Source: Streptomyces griseoluteus | GTDB taxonomy: Bacteria; Actinomycetota; Actinomycetes; Streptomycetales; Streptomycetaceae | NCBI RefSeq assembly: GCF_004784465.1 | Contig: NZ_SRRU01000010.1 | Coordinates: 62,001-126,000, forward strand | DNA: 64,000 nucleotides | Reading direction: 5' to 3' | In this document: piece after piece, positions 8,895 through 17,295 of the stretch | Layout: every line of letters starts with the position of its first letter | Position numbering within the stretch: position 1 is the stretch's first letter | Notes under the pieces: model-generated | Databases searched by the model: none | Told to the model about the DNA's origin: nothing | The model's input: the letters and a program-made list of their open reading frames with translations, nothing else | Position numbers and translations under genes: made by a program

Positions 8895-10090
8895 CCACGT
8901 CACACGAACTGACCGCGCCCACGTCCGCGTTGCCCCCCGAGCCCGTACCGCGCCGGGCGCCGGTCCGGGACCGCTACTTCGACCTGCTCCGCGCGGTCGC
9001 CCTGTTCCGGGTCGTCTTCTACCACCTCATGGGCTGGGCCTGGCTGCCCGTGGTCTTCCCGTCCATGGGCGTGATGTTCGCCCTCGCCGGCAACCTGATG
9101 GCCCGCTCCCTGAAGCGCCCGGCCGTGGATGTCGTACGCGGCCGGCTGCGCCGGCTGCTGCCTCCGCTCTGGCTGTTGGGGGCGCTCGGGGTGTCCGGGA
9201 TGGTGCTCCAGGGGTGGCGTCCGGACGCCGAAGGGCACCCCGGCTGGTGGTTCGTCCACCTCGGCTTCTGGGTGCTGCCGCTGAGCGACCCGCCGTACGC
9301 GGGCACGCTGCCCGGCGCCCACGGGGTGCTCGGCCCCGACTGGGCGGCTGAGCTGGCCGGACCGCTCTGGTACATCCGCGCCTACCTGTGGTTCGTGCTG
9401 CTCTCCCCGCTCCTGCTGGCCGCGCTGAGGGCGATCCCGTGGACCACCGTGCTGGCCCCGGTCGCGCTGGCCGCCGCCTTCGAGTTCGGCCACCTCCAGC
9501 TCCCCGGCGAGCGCATCCCTTCCGCGCTGACCGACTTCAGCACCTTCGGCGCCTGCTGGATCCTCGGCATGGCCCACCAGCAGGGGGTGTTGAAGCGCAT
9601 CCCGCGCTACGTCGTGCCCTCCGTCGCCCCGATCGTCGCCGGGCTCGGCCTCTGGTACGCGCTCACGCACGGCTTCCGGCAGGGGCACGACCTGGACGAC
9701 ATCCCGTTCGCCCAGTGCCTCTGGTCGCTGGCCACCGTGCTGCTCCTGCTCCACATCAGCCCGACCTGGAGCGAGTGGCCGCGCCTGCTGCGCCCCTTCG
9801 ACCGCCTGGTCACCCTGCTCAACTCCCGCGCCGTGACCATCTATCTCTGGCACAACCTCTGCATCCTGATCGCCTCCACCCTCTGGGACCAGCTCTGGCG
9901 CTACGACGTCCTCGACGAGAAGTGTCCCTGGCTCCTGGAGAGCCCCTGGCCCGTCCTCGCCCTCACCTGGGTCCTGATCTGCGGCTGCGTCGTCACCTTC
10001 GGCTGGGCGGAGGACCTGGCGGCGAGACGGAAGCCCCAGCTATGGCCGGACGGACACCCGAGCCCGGCCAGCCGTCACCGCGCGGCCTGA
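8891..10090 (+). CDS. Acyltransferase family 3 membrane protein
   Basis: A 399-residue polytopic protein with about ten hydrophobic segments. It starts with the family-3 acyltransferase signature (RDRYFDLLRAVALFRVVFYH, residues 18-37, the His being the conserved catalytic-type residue). SMGVMFALAGNLMARSL matches the conserved second helix. It is translationally coupled to matB by a 4-base overlap, so O- or N-acylation of the MatB glycan or its precursor is a reasonable inference; the acyl donor and target are not shown by the sequence. Confidence 0.85.
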   Translation: MTTSHELTAPTSALPPEPVPRRAPVRDRYFDLLRAVALFRVVFYHLMGWAWLPVVFPSMGVMFALAGNLMARSLKRPAVDVVRGRLRRLLPPLWLLGALGVSGMVLQGWRPDAEGHPGWWFVHLGFWVLPLSDPPYAGTLPGAHGVLGPDWAAELAGPLWYIRAYLWFVLLSPLLLAALRAIPWTTVLAPVALAAAFEFGHLQLPGERIPSALTDFSTFGACWILGMAHQQGVLKRIPRYVVPSVAPIVAGLGLWYALTHGFRQGHDLDDIPFAQCLWSLATVLLLLHISPTWSEWPRLLRPFDRLVTLLNSRAVTIYLWHNLCILIASTLWDQLWRYDVLDEKCPWLLESPWPVLALTWVLICGCVVTFGWAEDLAARRKPQLWPDGHPSPASRHRAA

Positions 10091-10174
10091 CCCGGCCGGG
10101 GTACGGGGGGTTCCGGCCGCCGGTCGGGAGGCGCACTGTGGAGGGGAGCGAGAAGACGCCCTCCTGCCCAGGCG

Positions 10175-10750
10175 GTGACGCAGCGCATGGCACTCGGTAC
10201 GCCCCGATTCGACGCCGGGCGAAGTTGCCTGGACCTGCTGGCCACCGCGCACCCCGAGGAACGGATCGGTACGGCGGGGGAGTTGGCGGCCTGGGTGATC
10301 GGGGCCGGGCTGGTGCCGGCGGGGACTCCGCCGGTGCCGGCGGACGGGGGATGGGTCGCGCGGTTCCTGGAACTGCGGTGGCACACGGAGAGGTCGATAC
10401 GGGCCTCCCGCGCCCCCGCCGACTCCCTGGACCGGATCAACCGCACCGCCCGCGCCGCCGCACCCCCGGCCGTCCGGGCCGTCGCCCAGCAGAGCGGTCC
10501 GCTCGTCAGGGAGCTGGCCGAGGTGCCCACGGCCGCCGCCCTCCTCTCCCTCCTCGCGCGTGACGCCATCGACCTCCTCACCGACCCCCTCGCGCGGGCG
10601 GCCGTGCGTGAATGCGCGGGGGAGGGATGTCCGTTGCTGTATCTCGACACCTCGCGCGGGCGCCGCAGGCGATGGTGCTCCAGCGAGGCGTGCGGGAACC
10701 GCGAGCGGGTCGCCCGGCACCGGAGGCGGGTCGCGCTCGCCCGGTCCTGA
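10175..10750 (+). CDS. CGNR zinc-finger regulator (ABATE domain)
   Basis: A 191-residue protein. The N-terminal ABATE-type domain begins with FDAGRSCLDLLAT. The C-terminal zinc finger is CAGEGCPLLYLDTSR, WCSSEACGNRERVARHRRR: four Cys plus the CGNR signature, a predicted nucleic-acid-binding domain. These proteins are probable regulators linked to stress or transport; the target is unknown. The GTG at 10175 and ATG at 10187 are both possible starts with weak ribosome-binding sites. Confidence 0.85.
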   Translation: MTQRMALGTPRFDAGRSCLDLLATAHPEERIGTAGELAAWVIGAGLVPAGTPPVPADGGWVARFLELRWHTERSIRASRAPADSLDRINRTARAAAPPAVRAVAQQSGPLVRELAEVPTAAALLSLLARDAIDLLTDPLARAAVRECAGEGCPLLYLDTSRGRRRRWCSSEACGNRERVARHRRRVALARS

Positions 10751-11026
10751 ACGTCCGGGTACGGCCCAAGTGCCGGAAAGGCGCAATCACTTGAACCATG
10801 TGATTTGGGCAACACCGGGTTTGCCTGACCGTAAGTCAGGGCAGCCCGAAGCCACTTGACGCCGTATCGGAAATGTAAAGATCGCGCGGTGAGAATGTGC
10901 GCGCATGTCCCGCTCGTCACACCACCGTTGAGAAAAACACCACCTCACCTTGAACAACCGCGCCTCCCGCCCCGTACGAAGGGGCGAGCGACCGACGGGG
11001 GCAAGCCCCGGACACCGGAGGTGGGC

Positions 11027-11614
11027 GTGCGCAAGGATGCGGCCGTGGCCAATGAACGTGGATCGAGGGCCCGACATCGCATGTCCTCGCAGCCCTCACA
11101 GTCGTCGGAACCCGACGAGGAGTTGATGCGTGCCCTGTACCGGGAGCACGCCGGACCGCTCCTCGCCTATGTCCTCCGGCTGGTCGCCGGTGACCGGCAG
11201 CGCGCCGAGGACGTCGTACAGGAAACGCTCATCCGTGCCTGGAAGAACGCCGGTCAGCTCAATCGGGCGACCGGTTCGGTACGCCCCTGGCTGGTGACGG
11301 TCGCCCGGCGCATCGTCATCGACGGCCACCGCAGCCGGCAGGCCCGGCCGCAGGAGGTCGATCCGTCGCCGCTGGAGGTCATCCCCGCGGAGGACGAGAT
11401 CGACAAGGCGCTGTGGCTGATGACGCTGACGGACGCGCTCGACGACCTGACCCCGGCCCACCGGGAGGTGCTCGTCGAGACCTATTTCAAGGGGCGTACC
11501 GTCAACGAGGCGGCCCAGACCCTCGGGATACCCAGCGGCACCGTCCGCTCACGGGTGTTCTACGCCCTGCGATCGATGAAGCTGGCGCTGGAGGAGCGGG
11601 GGGTGACGGCGTGA
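11027..11614 (+). CDS. sigU: ECF RNA polymerase sigma factor (SigU-like)
   Basis: A 195-residue ECF sigma factor. Region 2 is at about residues 28-95 (LYREHAGPLLAYVLRLVAGD, AEDVVQETLIRAWKN, RPWLVTVARRIVIDGHRS) and region 4 at 130-190 (LTPAHREVLVETYFKGRTV, LGIPSGTVRSRVFYALRSMK). It directs polymerase to a small regulon and is controlled by the anti-sigma gene overlapping its stop. The GTG at 11027 sits 6 bases after GGAG; the internal ATG at 11081 is an alternative. An inverted repeat (CCTGAC, 10824-10829, with its complement at 10835-10840) lies upstream. The SigU name rests on gene order next to the HelD-like and malic-enzyme genes. Confidence 0.85.
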   Translation: MRKDAAVANERGSRARHRMSSQPSQSSEPDEELMRALYREHAGPLLAYVLRLVAGDRQRAEDVVQETLIRAWKNAGQLNRATGSVRPWLVTVARRIVIDGHRSRQARPQEVDPSPLEVIPAEDEIDKALWLMTLTDALDDLTPAHREVLVETYFKGRTVNEAAQTLGIPSGTVRSRVFYALRSMKLALEERGVTA

Positions 11615-12435
11615 TGAGCGTGTACGGGGGAATGCGAGGATTCGGCGCGGGGAGTACGGGTATGTCTGGCCCCATGCAGGGATCTCCGGTGCCGAACGAG
11701 CACGAGACCGTCGGCGCCTACGCCCTCGGGATTCTCGACGACACCGAGGCGACCGCGTTCGAGACGCACCTGGCGGGCTGCGAGTGGTGCGCCCAGCAAC
11801 TGGACGAACTCGCGGGGATGGAGCCCATGCTGGCCGCCCTCGCCGACCTGCCGGGCACCGGCAGCACCCCGGTCATCGGGGAGTCGCTGTCCGCGCGGCC
11901 CACCCCGAGACTGGTCGAGAAACTGGTCGACGAGGTCGCCGAGCGGCGCGCGAGCAAGCGGCGCCGCGGCTTCTACCTGGTCGCCGCCGCGGCCGCGCTG
12001 ATCATCGGCGGTCCGGTGGCCGTGATGTCCGTGAGCGGTGGTGGCACGAGTCAGACGGCGACCCCGCTGGCCGCCTCCGCCAAGGACCACTTCGACCAGT
12101 TGCCCACCAAGGTCACCGGCACGGACGCCGGCACCGGCGTCTCCGCGACCGTCGCCCTGCAGGGCAAGGCGTGGGGCACCGACGCGGTGCTGCGGCTGGG
12201 CGGGGTCAAGGGCGAGCTGAAGTGCTCCCTGATCGCGGTCGGCAAGAACGGTGAGCGGCAGACGCTCGGCTCCTGGAGCGTGCCCAAGGACGGCTACGGC
12301 CTCCCGGACGCCAAGACCGAGCAGGCCCGCAACCCCCTGTTCATCGGGGGCGGCACCGCTCTCCAGCCCGGCGAGATCGACCACTTCGACGTCATGACCC
12401 TGGACGGCAAGAAGCTCGTCCAAGTGGACGCCTAG
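11614..12435 (+). CDS. rsuA: Zinc-finger anti-sigma factor (RsuA-like)
   Basis: A 273-residue membrane anti-sigma factor. The N-terminal zinc-binding anti-sigma motif H-x3-C-x2-C is present (HLAGCEWCAQQLDEL, about residues 50-64). A membrane segment follows (FYLVAAAAALIIGGPVAVM, about 121-139), then an extracytoplasmic domain of about 130 residues (DUF-like, with VALQGKAWGTDAVL). The start overlaps the sigU stop by one base (TGATG), so the two should be made in a fixed ratio. It probably holds SigU at the membrane until an envelope signal triggers release. GTG at 11611 is an alternative start. Confidence 0.86.
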   Translation: MSVYGGMRGFGAGSTGMSGPMQGSPVPNEHETVGAYALGILDDTEATAFETHLAGCEWCAQQLDELAGMEPMLAALADLPGTGSTPVIGESLSARPTPRLVEKLVDEVAERRASKRRRGFYLVAAAAALIIGGPVAVMSVSGGGTSQTATPLAASAKDHFDQLPTKVTGTDAGTGVSATVALQGKAWGTDAVLRLGGVKGELKCSLIAVGKNGERQTLGSWSVPKDGYGLPDAKTEQARNPLFIGGGTALQPGEIDHFDVMTLDGKKLVQVDA

Positions 12436-12521
12436 TGGCTGCTGGAATCACGCCCGCGTAGCTTTGCCGGGTCCTCTTCGCGTACGGTTGACGGCTGCCC
12501 AGCACGTCAGAAGGGGGCCCG

Positions 12522-14837
12522 GTGGCCGCTCAGGTTCAGCATTCCGCGGTCGGCTCGGTTAACGGCGCGAACGACTCCGTACGGGACCGAGAGATCAGCG
12601 TCGAACAGGAACACCTGGACCGGGTGTACCGGCGGCTCGAGGAGAAGATCCACGAGGCCGAGTTCCTGATGCACGACGCGGCCCAGCGCGGCCATGTGGG
12701 GACGCCGGGCGCGCTGGCCGAGCGGGACGCGCAGGTCTTCCGGGCCGGCATCCACCTCAACCGGCTCAACAACGAGTTCGAGGACTTCCTCTTCGGCCGG
12801 GTCGACCTGCTCCAGGGCAAGGACGGCAAGAAGGGCCCGGACGGCGCGTACACCGCCGTCGAGCCCGCCGAGGGGGCCGTACGCCCCGACAACACCGCCG
12901 CCATCGCCGAGACCCTGCACATCGGGCGGATCGGCGTCCTGGACGAGGACTACTCGCCGCTGGTCATCGACTGGCGGGCGCCGGCCGCCGCGCCGTTCTA
13001 CCGCTCCACCCCCGTCGACCCCGGCCGGGTCGTGCGGCGCCGGGTCATCCGCTCCAAGGGCCGCCGCGTCCTCGGGGTGGAGGACGACCTGATGCGCCCC
13101 GAGCTGAAGGCCACCCTGGACGGCGGGGAGCTGCCCGTCATCGGCGACGGCGCGCTGATGGCCGCCCTCGGCCAGGCGCGCGGGCACACCATGCGGGACA
13201 TCGTCTCCTCGATCCAGGCCGAGCAGGACCAGGTCATCCGCGCCCCCGCCGCCTCCGTCACCTACGTGGAGGGCGGCCCCGGCACCGGCAAGACCGCCGT
13301 CGCCCTGCACCGCGCGGCCTATCTGCTCTACCAGGACCGCAGACGCTACGCGGGCGGCATCCTGATCGTCTCGCCGACCCCGCTGCTGGTGGCCTACACC
13401 GAGGGCGTGCTGCCCTCCCTCGGCGAGGAGGGCCAGGTCGCCATCCGCGCGATCGGCTCGCTCGTCGACGGTGTCGAGGCCACGCTCCACGACTCCCCGG
13501 CCGTCGCCCGCGCCAAGGGCTCGTACCGGATGCTGAAGGTGCTGCGCCGGGCCGCACGCGGCGCCCTCGAACTCGGCACCGACGCCAATGCCCTGCCCGA
13601 CCGGCTCCGCGTCGTCGCCTTCGGCCGCCGCCTGGAACTGGAGGCCCGGGAGCTGGAGTCCGTGCGCCGCACCGCGCTCGGCGGCACCGCCCCCGTCAAC
13701 CTGCTCCGCCCCCGCGCCCGCAAGCTGCTGCTGGACGCCCTGTGGGCCAAGTCCGGCGCCGCCTCCCGGCACACCGACCCGGAGCTGGCCGCCGAGCTGC
13801 GCGCCTCCTTCGACGATGACGTGGCCGACGAGGACTCCTTCATCGCCTTCCTCGACGCCTGGTGGCCCGAGCTGACCCCCAAGGGCGTCCTCGCCGCCAT
13901 GGCCGACGAGAGGCGGCTGGGCCGCTGGGCCCGCCGGGTGCTCAACCCCGGTGAGGTCCGCAAGGTCGCCCGCGCGCTGAAGCGGGACGGCTTCTCCGTG
14001 CACGACATCGCCATGCTGGACGAACTCCAGGCGATCCTCGGCGCCCCGGCCCGCCCCCGCAAGAAGCGCGAACTGGACCCGCTGGACCAGCTCACCGGCC
14101 TGGAGGAGCTGATGCCGGTGCGCGAGGAGACCCAGCGCGAGCGCGCCGAGCGGCTCGCCCAGGAGCGCACCGAGTACGCGCACGTCATCGTGGACGAGGC
14201 GCAGGACCTCACCCCGATGCAGTGGCGCATGGTCGGCCGCCGGGGCCGGCACGCCACCTGGACGGTCGTGGGCGACCCCGCCCAGTCCTCCTGGTCCGAC
14301 CCGGACGAGGCGGCCGAGGCCCGCGACGAGGCCCTGGGCTCCAGACCTCGGCGCCGCTTCGAGCTCACCGTCAACTACCGCAACCCCGCCGAGATCGCCG
14401 AGCTGGCCGCCAAGGTGCTCGCCCTCGCCATGCCCGGCTCCGAGTCCCCCCGCGCCGTACGCTCCACCGGCGTCCAGCCGCGCTTCGAGGTCGCCGGGGA
14501 CTCCCTGGCCGCCACCGTCCGCGCGGAGGCCGAGCGGCTGCTCTCCCTGGTCGACGGCACCGTCGGCGTCGTCGTCGCCATGAACCGGCGCGAGGAGGCC
14601 CGCCGCTGGCTCGCCGGGCTCGGGGACCGCGTGGTCGCCCTCGGCAGCCTGGAGGCCAAGGGCCTGGAGTACGACGCGACCGTGGTCGTCTCCCCGGCCG
14701 AGATCGCCGACGAGTCCCCGGCCGGCCTGCGCGTGCTGTACGTCGCCCTCACCCGTGCGACCCAGCAGCTCACCGTGGTCTCCGGCGACCGCGACGAGCC
14801 GGACCCGGCCCGCGTCCCGGACCTGCTGCGGGACTGA
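12522..14837 (+). CDS. HelD/HelR-type UvrD-like RNA-polymerase motor ATPase
   Basis: A 771-residue superfamily-1 ATPase. An N-terminal helical/coiled region (HLDRVYRRLEEKIHEAEFLM) precedes a split helicase core: Walker A GGPGTGKTAVALHRAAYLLY (about residue 250), Walker B VIVDEAQDLTPMQW (about 560), and motif VI LRVLYVALTRATQQLTVVSG near the C-terminus. This layout fits HelD proteins, which remove stalled or drug-bound RNA polymerase from DNA, better than UvrD or Rep. HelR homologues in Streptomyces give rifamycin tolerance. I see no rifamycin-associated palindrome in the 86-base upstream gap. The GTG start follows AGAAGGGGG. Confidence 0.82.
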   Translation: MAAQVQHSAVGSVNGANDSVRDREISVEQEHLDRVYRRLEEKIHEAEFLMHDAAQRGHVGTPGALAERDAQVFRAGIHLNRLNNEFEDFLFGRVDLLQGKDGKKGPDGAYTAVEPAEGAVRPDNTAAIAETLHIGRIGVLDEDYSPLVIDWRAPAAAPFYRSTPVDPGRVVRRRVIRSKGRRVLGVEDDLMRPELKATLDGGELPVIGDGALMAALGQARGHTMRDIVSSIQAEQDQVIRAPAASVTYVEGGPGTGKTAVALHRAAYLLYQDRRRYAGGILIVSPTPLLVAYTEGVLPSLGEEGQVAIRAIGSLVDGVEATLHDSPAVARAKGSYRMLKVLRRAARGALELGTDANALPDRLRVVAFGRRLELEARELESVRRTALGGTAPVNLLRPRARKLLLDALWAKSGAASRHTDPELAAELRASFDDDVADEDSFIAFLDAWWPELTPKGVLAAMADERRLGRWARRVLNPGEVRKVARALKRDGFSVHDIAMLDELQAILGAPARPRKKRELDPLDQLTGLEELMPVREETQRERAERLAQERTEYAHVIVDEAQDLTPMQWRMVGRRGRHATWTVVGDPAQSSWSDPDEAAEARDEALGSRPRRRFELTVNYRNPAEIAELAAKVLALAMPGSESPRAVRSTGVQPRFEVAGDSLAATVRAEAERLLSLVDGTVGVVVAMNRREEARRWLAGLGDRVVALGSLEAKGLEYDATVVVSPAEIADESPAGLRVLYVALTRATQQLTVVSGDRDEPDPARVPDLLRD

Positions 14838-14895
14838 ACGGGGACTGTTTCCGAGAACCCCGCGCACGGGGGAATGCCCCTCGGGGTGTGTTTGT

Positions 14896-14901
14896 TAGCC
14901 T
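14896..14901 (+). promoter_or_regulatory. Candidate -10 box for the 14904-15040 RNA
   Basis: TAGCCT fits the Streptomyces -10 pattern. A start 7 bases downstream (about 14908) coincides with the 5' arm of the long helix described next. No convincing -35 is visible at 14872-14878. Confidence 0.4.
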
Positions 14902-14903
14902 TG

Positions 14904-14998
14904 TCGTGACACCGGCCCGATCCAAGCCCCCGGGCCCAACCTTCGTCGCTACGAGCGACCACTTGCCGCGAGGCGAGCATGGCGGGTCGGTGTCATGA
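14904..14998 (+). ncRNA. Structured RNA element of unknown family upstream of the malic enzyme gene
   Basis: Bases 14904-14919 pair with 14983-14998 over 16 consecutive positions, with two G-U wobbles and no mismatch. Enclosed are two further perfect stems: GTCGCT (14945-14950) with AGCGAC (14954-14959), and CTTGCC (14962-14967) with GGCGAG (14972-14977, one G-U) closed by a GNRA-type GCGA tetraloop. A C-rich segment (14921-14944) could form a third arm. A strong terminator hairpin follows 7 bases later. It could be a short sRNA or an aptamer-terminator leader for the malic enzyme. It does not look like a riboswitch family I recognise. Confidence 0.6.
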
Positions 14999-15005
14999 AT
15001 GTGAG

Positions 15006-15040
15006 CGAGAGGCCCATGTCCCTGTGACGTGGGCCTCTCG
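15006..15040 (+). terminator. Terminator hairpin after the structured RNA
   Basis: The stem has an 11-bp perfect outer part (CGAGAGGCCCA with its complement at 15030-15040) and four further inner pairs, loop CCTGT, followed by TCTTGGG. It ends about 120 bases before the malic-enzyme start, so it could be conditional. Confidence 0.8.
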
Positions 15041-15161
15041 TCTTGGGCGACGGCCCGAGAACACAACGTCCGCAATCGGAGCCGACTACCACGTACTCGG
15101 CGGTAGGTGCGACGATCGGACGGCACAACACGCGACACGGTGAAAGCAGAGGAAGTCGGCC

Positions 15162-16577
15162 ATGGCAACGGCGCCCAGCGTCTCCTACTCGATGACGGTC
15201 CGGTTGGAGGTGCCCGCGAGCGGAACGGCCGTATCGCAGCTCACCACCGCCGTCGAGTCCTCCGGAGGCTCGGTCACCGGCCTCGACGTCACCGCCTCCG
15301 GGCACGAAAAGCTCCGGATCGACGTCACCATCGCGGCCAGCTCCACCGCGCACGCCGACGAGATCGTCGAAGAGCTGCGGAACATCGAGGGCGTCACGCT
15401 CGGCAAGGTCTCCGACCGTACGTTCCTGATGCACCTCGGCGGCAAGATCGAGATGCAGTCCAAGCACCCCATCCGCAACCGTGACGACCTCTCCATGGTC
15501 TACACGCCCGGTGTGGCCCGCGTCTGCATGGCCATCGCGGAGAACCCCGAGGACGCCCGGCGCCTGACCATCAAGCGCAACTCCGTTGCGGTCGTGACGG
15601 ACGGTTCCGCGGTGCTCGGCCTCGGCAACATCGGCCCCAAGGCCGCGCTGCCGGTCATGGAGGGCAAGGCGGCCCTGTTCAAGCGGTTCGCCGGCATCGA
15701 CGCCTGGCCGCTGTGCCTGGACACCCAGGACACCGACGCGATCGTGGAGATCGTCAAGGCCATCGCCCCCGGCTTCGCGGGCATCAACCTGGAGGACATC
15801 TCCGCGCCCCGCTGCTTCGAGATCGAGGCCCGGCTGCGCGAGGCCCTGGACATCCCGGTCTTCCACGACGACCAGCATGGCACCGCCATCGTCGTGCTCG
15901 CCGCGCTGACCAACGCGCTGCGCGTCACCGGCCGTTCGATGGAGTCCATCCGGGTCGTCATGTCCGGTGCCGGAGCGGCCGGTACGGCCATCCTGAAGCT
16001 GCTGCTGGCCGCGGGCGTCAAGAACGCCGTCGTCGCCGACATCCACGGTGTGGTGCACGCCGGCCGCGAGGACCTGGTGGGCGCCCCCGCCGACTCCCCG
16101 CTGCGCTGGATCGCGGACAACACCAACCCCGAGGGTCTCACCGGCACTCTCAAGGAGGCCGTGCGCGGCGCCGACGTCTTCATCGGCGTCTCCGCCCCGA
16201 ACGTCCTGGACGGCACCGACGTGGCCGCCATGGCGGACGGCGCGATCGTCTTCGCACTGGCGAACCCGGACCCCGAGGTCGACCCCGCGGTGGCCCGGCA
16301 GACGGCCGCCGTGGTGGCCACCGGCCGCTCGGACTTCCCCAACCAGATCAACAACGTGCTGGTCTTCCCCGGTGTCTTCCGCGGCCTGCTGGACGCCCAG
16401 TCCCGCACCGTCAACACCGAGATGATGCTCGCCGCCGCGCAGGCCCTCGCCAACGTGGTCACCGAGGACGAGCTGAACCCGAACTACATCGTCCCCAGCG
16501 TCTTCAACGACAAGGTCGCGGGCGCGGTAGCCGGAGCCGTCCGGGAGGCCGCCAAGGCGGCCGGAGCGACGTCCTAG
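15162..16577 (+). CDS. NAD(P)-dependent malic enzyme with N-terminal ACT domain
   Basis: Oxidative decarboxylation of malate to pyruvate and CO2, linking the TCA cycle to pyruvate and NAD(P)H. The 471-residue protein has an ACT regulatory domain at residues 5-85 and the short bacterial malic-enzyme core: YTPGVARVC (catalytic Tyr), the metal-binding region NLEDISAP, FHDDQHGTA and the nucleotide-binding loop GAGAAGTAI. The ACT domain suggests allosteric control by a small ligand. The ATG at 15162 lies after GAGGAA-like purines. A structured RNA plus terminator precede it. The cofactor (NAD or NADP) cannot be decided by reading. Confidence 0.93.
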   Translation: MATAPSVSYSMTVRLEVPASGTAVSQLTTAVESSGGSVTGLDVTASGHEKLRIDVTIAASSTAHADEIVEELRNIEGVTLGKVSDRTFLMHLGGKIEMQSKHPIRNRDDLSMVYTPGVARVCMAIAENPEDARRLTIKRNSVAVVTDGSAVLGLGNIGPKAALPVMEGKAALFKRFAGIDAWPLCLDTQDTDAIVEIVKAIAPGFAGINLEDISAPRCFEIEARLREALDIPVFHDDQHGTAIVVLAALTNALRVTGRSMESIRVVMSGAGAAGTAILKLLLAAGVKNAVVADIHGVVHAGREDLVGAPADSPLRWIADNTNPEGLTGTLKEAVRGADVFIGVSAPNVLDGTDVAAMADGAIVFALANPDPEVDPAVARQTAAVVATGRSDFPNQINNVLVFPGVFRGLLDAQSRTVNTEMMLAAAQALANVVTEDELNPNYIVPSVFNDKVAGAVAGAVREAAKAAGATS

Positions 16578-16585
16578 CAGCGCTT

Positions 16586-16633
16586 GCCGTAGGGTCGGGG
16601 AGGTTGCGGGACCGACGCGGCCTCCCCTACGGC
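16586..16633 (+). terminator. Terminator after the malic enzyme gene
   Basis: GCCGTAGGG (16586-16594) pairs perfectly with CCCTACGGC (16625-16633). Extra G-rich/C-rich pairing inside the loop is possible. It starts 9 bases after the stop. Confidence 0.65.
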
Positions 16634-16664
16634 GAGTCGTCGGTTCCCCGGTCGTGACGCCCTC

Positions 16665-16670
16665 TAGGGT
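16665..16670 (+). promoter_or_regulatory. Candidate -10 box for hup
   Basis: TAGGGT within CTCTAGGGTG is a typical streptomycete -10. A -35 at 16643-16648 (GTTCCC) is poor. This leaves a leader of about 165 bases before the HU start, in which I see no further clear structure. Confidence 0.4.
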
Positions 16671-16843
16671 GTCGGCGGGGCAGGCGCTTTTCCTGTGACT
16701 CCCCAGGGTGGTCTCATGACTCCTACGGGTGCCGGATTGGCTTTCCCGCCGCAGGTAGGGGCAGGATGCGTCTCTGGGCGCGAGCGCATCGGCATCGATC
16801 TCACCTCACGCCTCATCGGCAAGAAGAACACGGGAGTAAGAAC

Positions 16844-17125
16844 ATGAACCGCAGTGAGCTGGTGGCCGCGCTGGCCGACCGCGCCGAGGTGACCCGCAAG
16901 GACGCCGACGCCGTGCTGGCCGCGTTCGCCGAGGTCGTCGGCGACATCGTCTCCAAGGGCGACGAGAAGGTCACCATCCCCGGCTTCCTGACCTTCGAGC
17001 GCACCCACCGTGCCGCTCGTACCGCGCGCAACCCGCAGACCGGTGAGCCCATCAACATCCCGGCCGGCTACAGCGTGAAGGTCTCCGCGGGCTCGAAGCT
17101 CAAGGAAGCCGCCAAGGGCAAGTAA
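16844..17125 (+). CDS. hup: HU-family nucleoid DNA-binding protein
   Basis: A 93-residue HU protein that bends and compacts DNA. Family hallmarks are present: MNRSELVAALADRA, VGDIVSKGDEKVTIPGFLTF and the DNA-binding arm ARNPQTGEPINIPA. The product lacks a lysine-rich C-terminal extension, so it is the short HupA/HS1-type rather than the long sporulation-associated HupS. The start at 16844 follows GGGAG and gives the standard HU N-terminus. Confidence 0.95.
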   Translation: MNRSELVAALADRAEVTRKDADAVLAAFAEVVGDIVSKGDEKVTIPGFLTFERTHRAARTARNPQTGEPINIPAGYSVKVSAGSKLKEAAKGK

Positions 17126-17180
17126 GCGCTCCGCTTGGGGCACCGGGCAACTGGGCGCCGTCGTGATCTGCGGGCCACCC

Positions 17181-17210
17181 GTGGCTTGTCGCGCAGTCCC
17201 CGTGCCCCTT
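17181..17210 (+). repeat. Dispersed intergenic repeat, diverged copy
   Basis: GTGGCTTGTCGCGCAGTCCC begins a unit that matches the copies at 62960, 63347 and, inverted, 63450. It lies between the convergent hup and murA genes. Confidence 0.7.
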
Positions 17211-17239
17211 ACGGGGGCACGCCCCAGTGGGCGAAGTCG

Positions 17240-17279
17240 AAATGGGCGGCCCCCCTGTCACCAGGGGGGCCGCCCATTT
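17240..17279. terminator. Bidirectional terminator between hup and murA
   Basis: A perfect 17-bp stem (arm AAATGGGCGGCCCCCCT, loop GTCACC) has A-run and T-run ends. It therefore works on both strands for these convergent genes. Confidence 0.9.
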
Positions 17280-17295
17280 GCGTGCGCGGGACCCG

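Noticed and set aside
5583-8903. 1106-codon minus-strand open frame opposite matA-matB
   Set aside because: Shadow of genes with clear catalytic motifs on the plus strand; no domain and no ribosome-binding site.
12436-12521. Rifamycin-associated element upstream of the HelD-like gene
   Set aside because: I looked for the long palindrome typical of RAE and found none in this gap.
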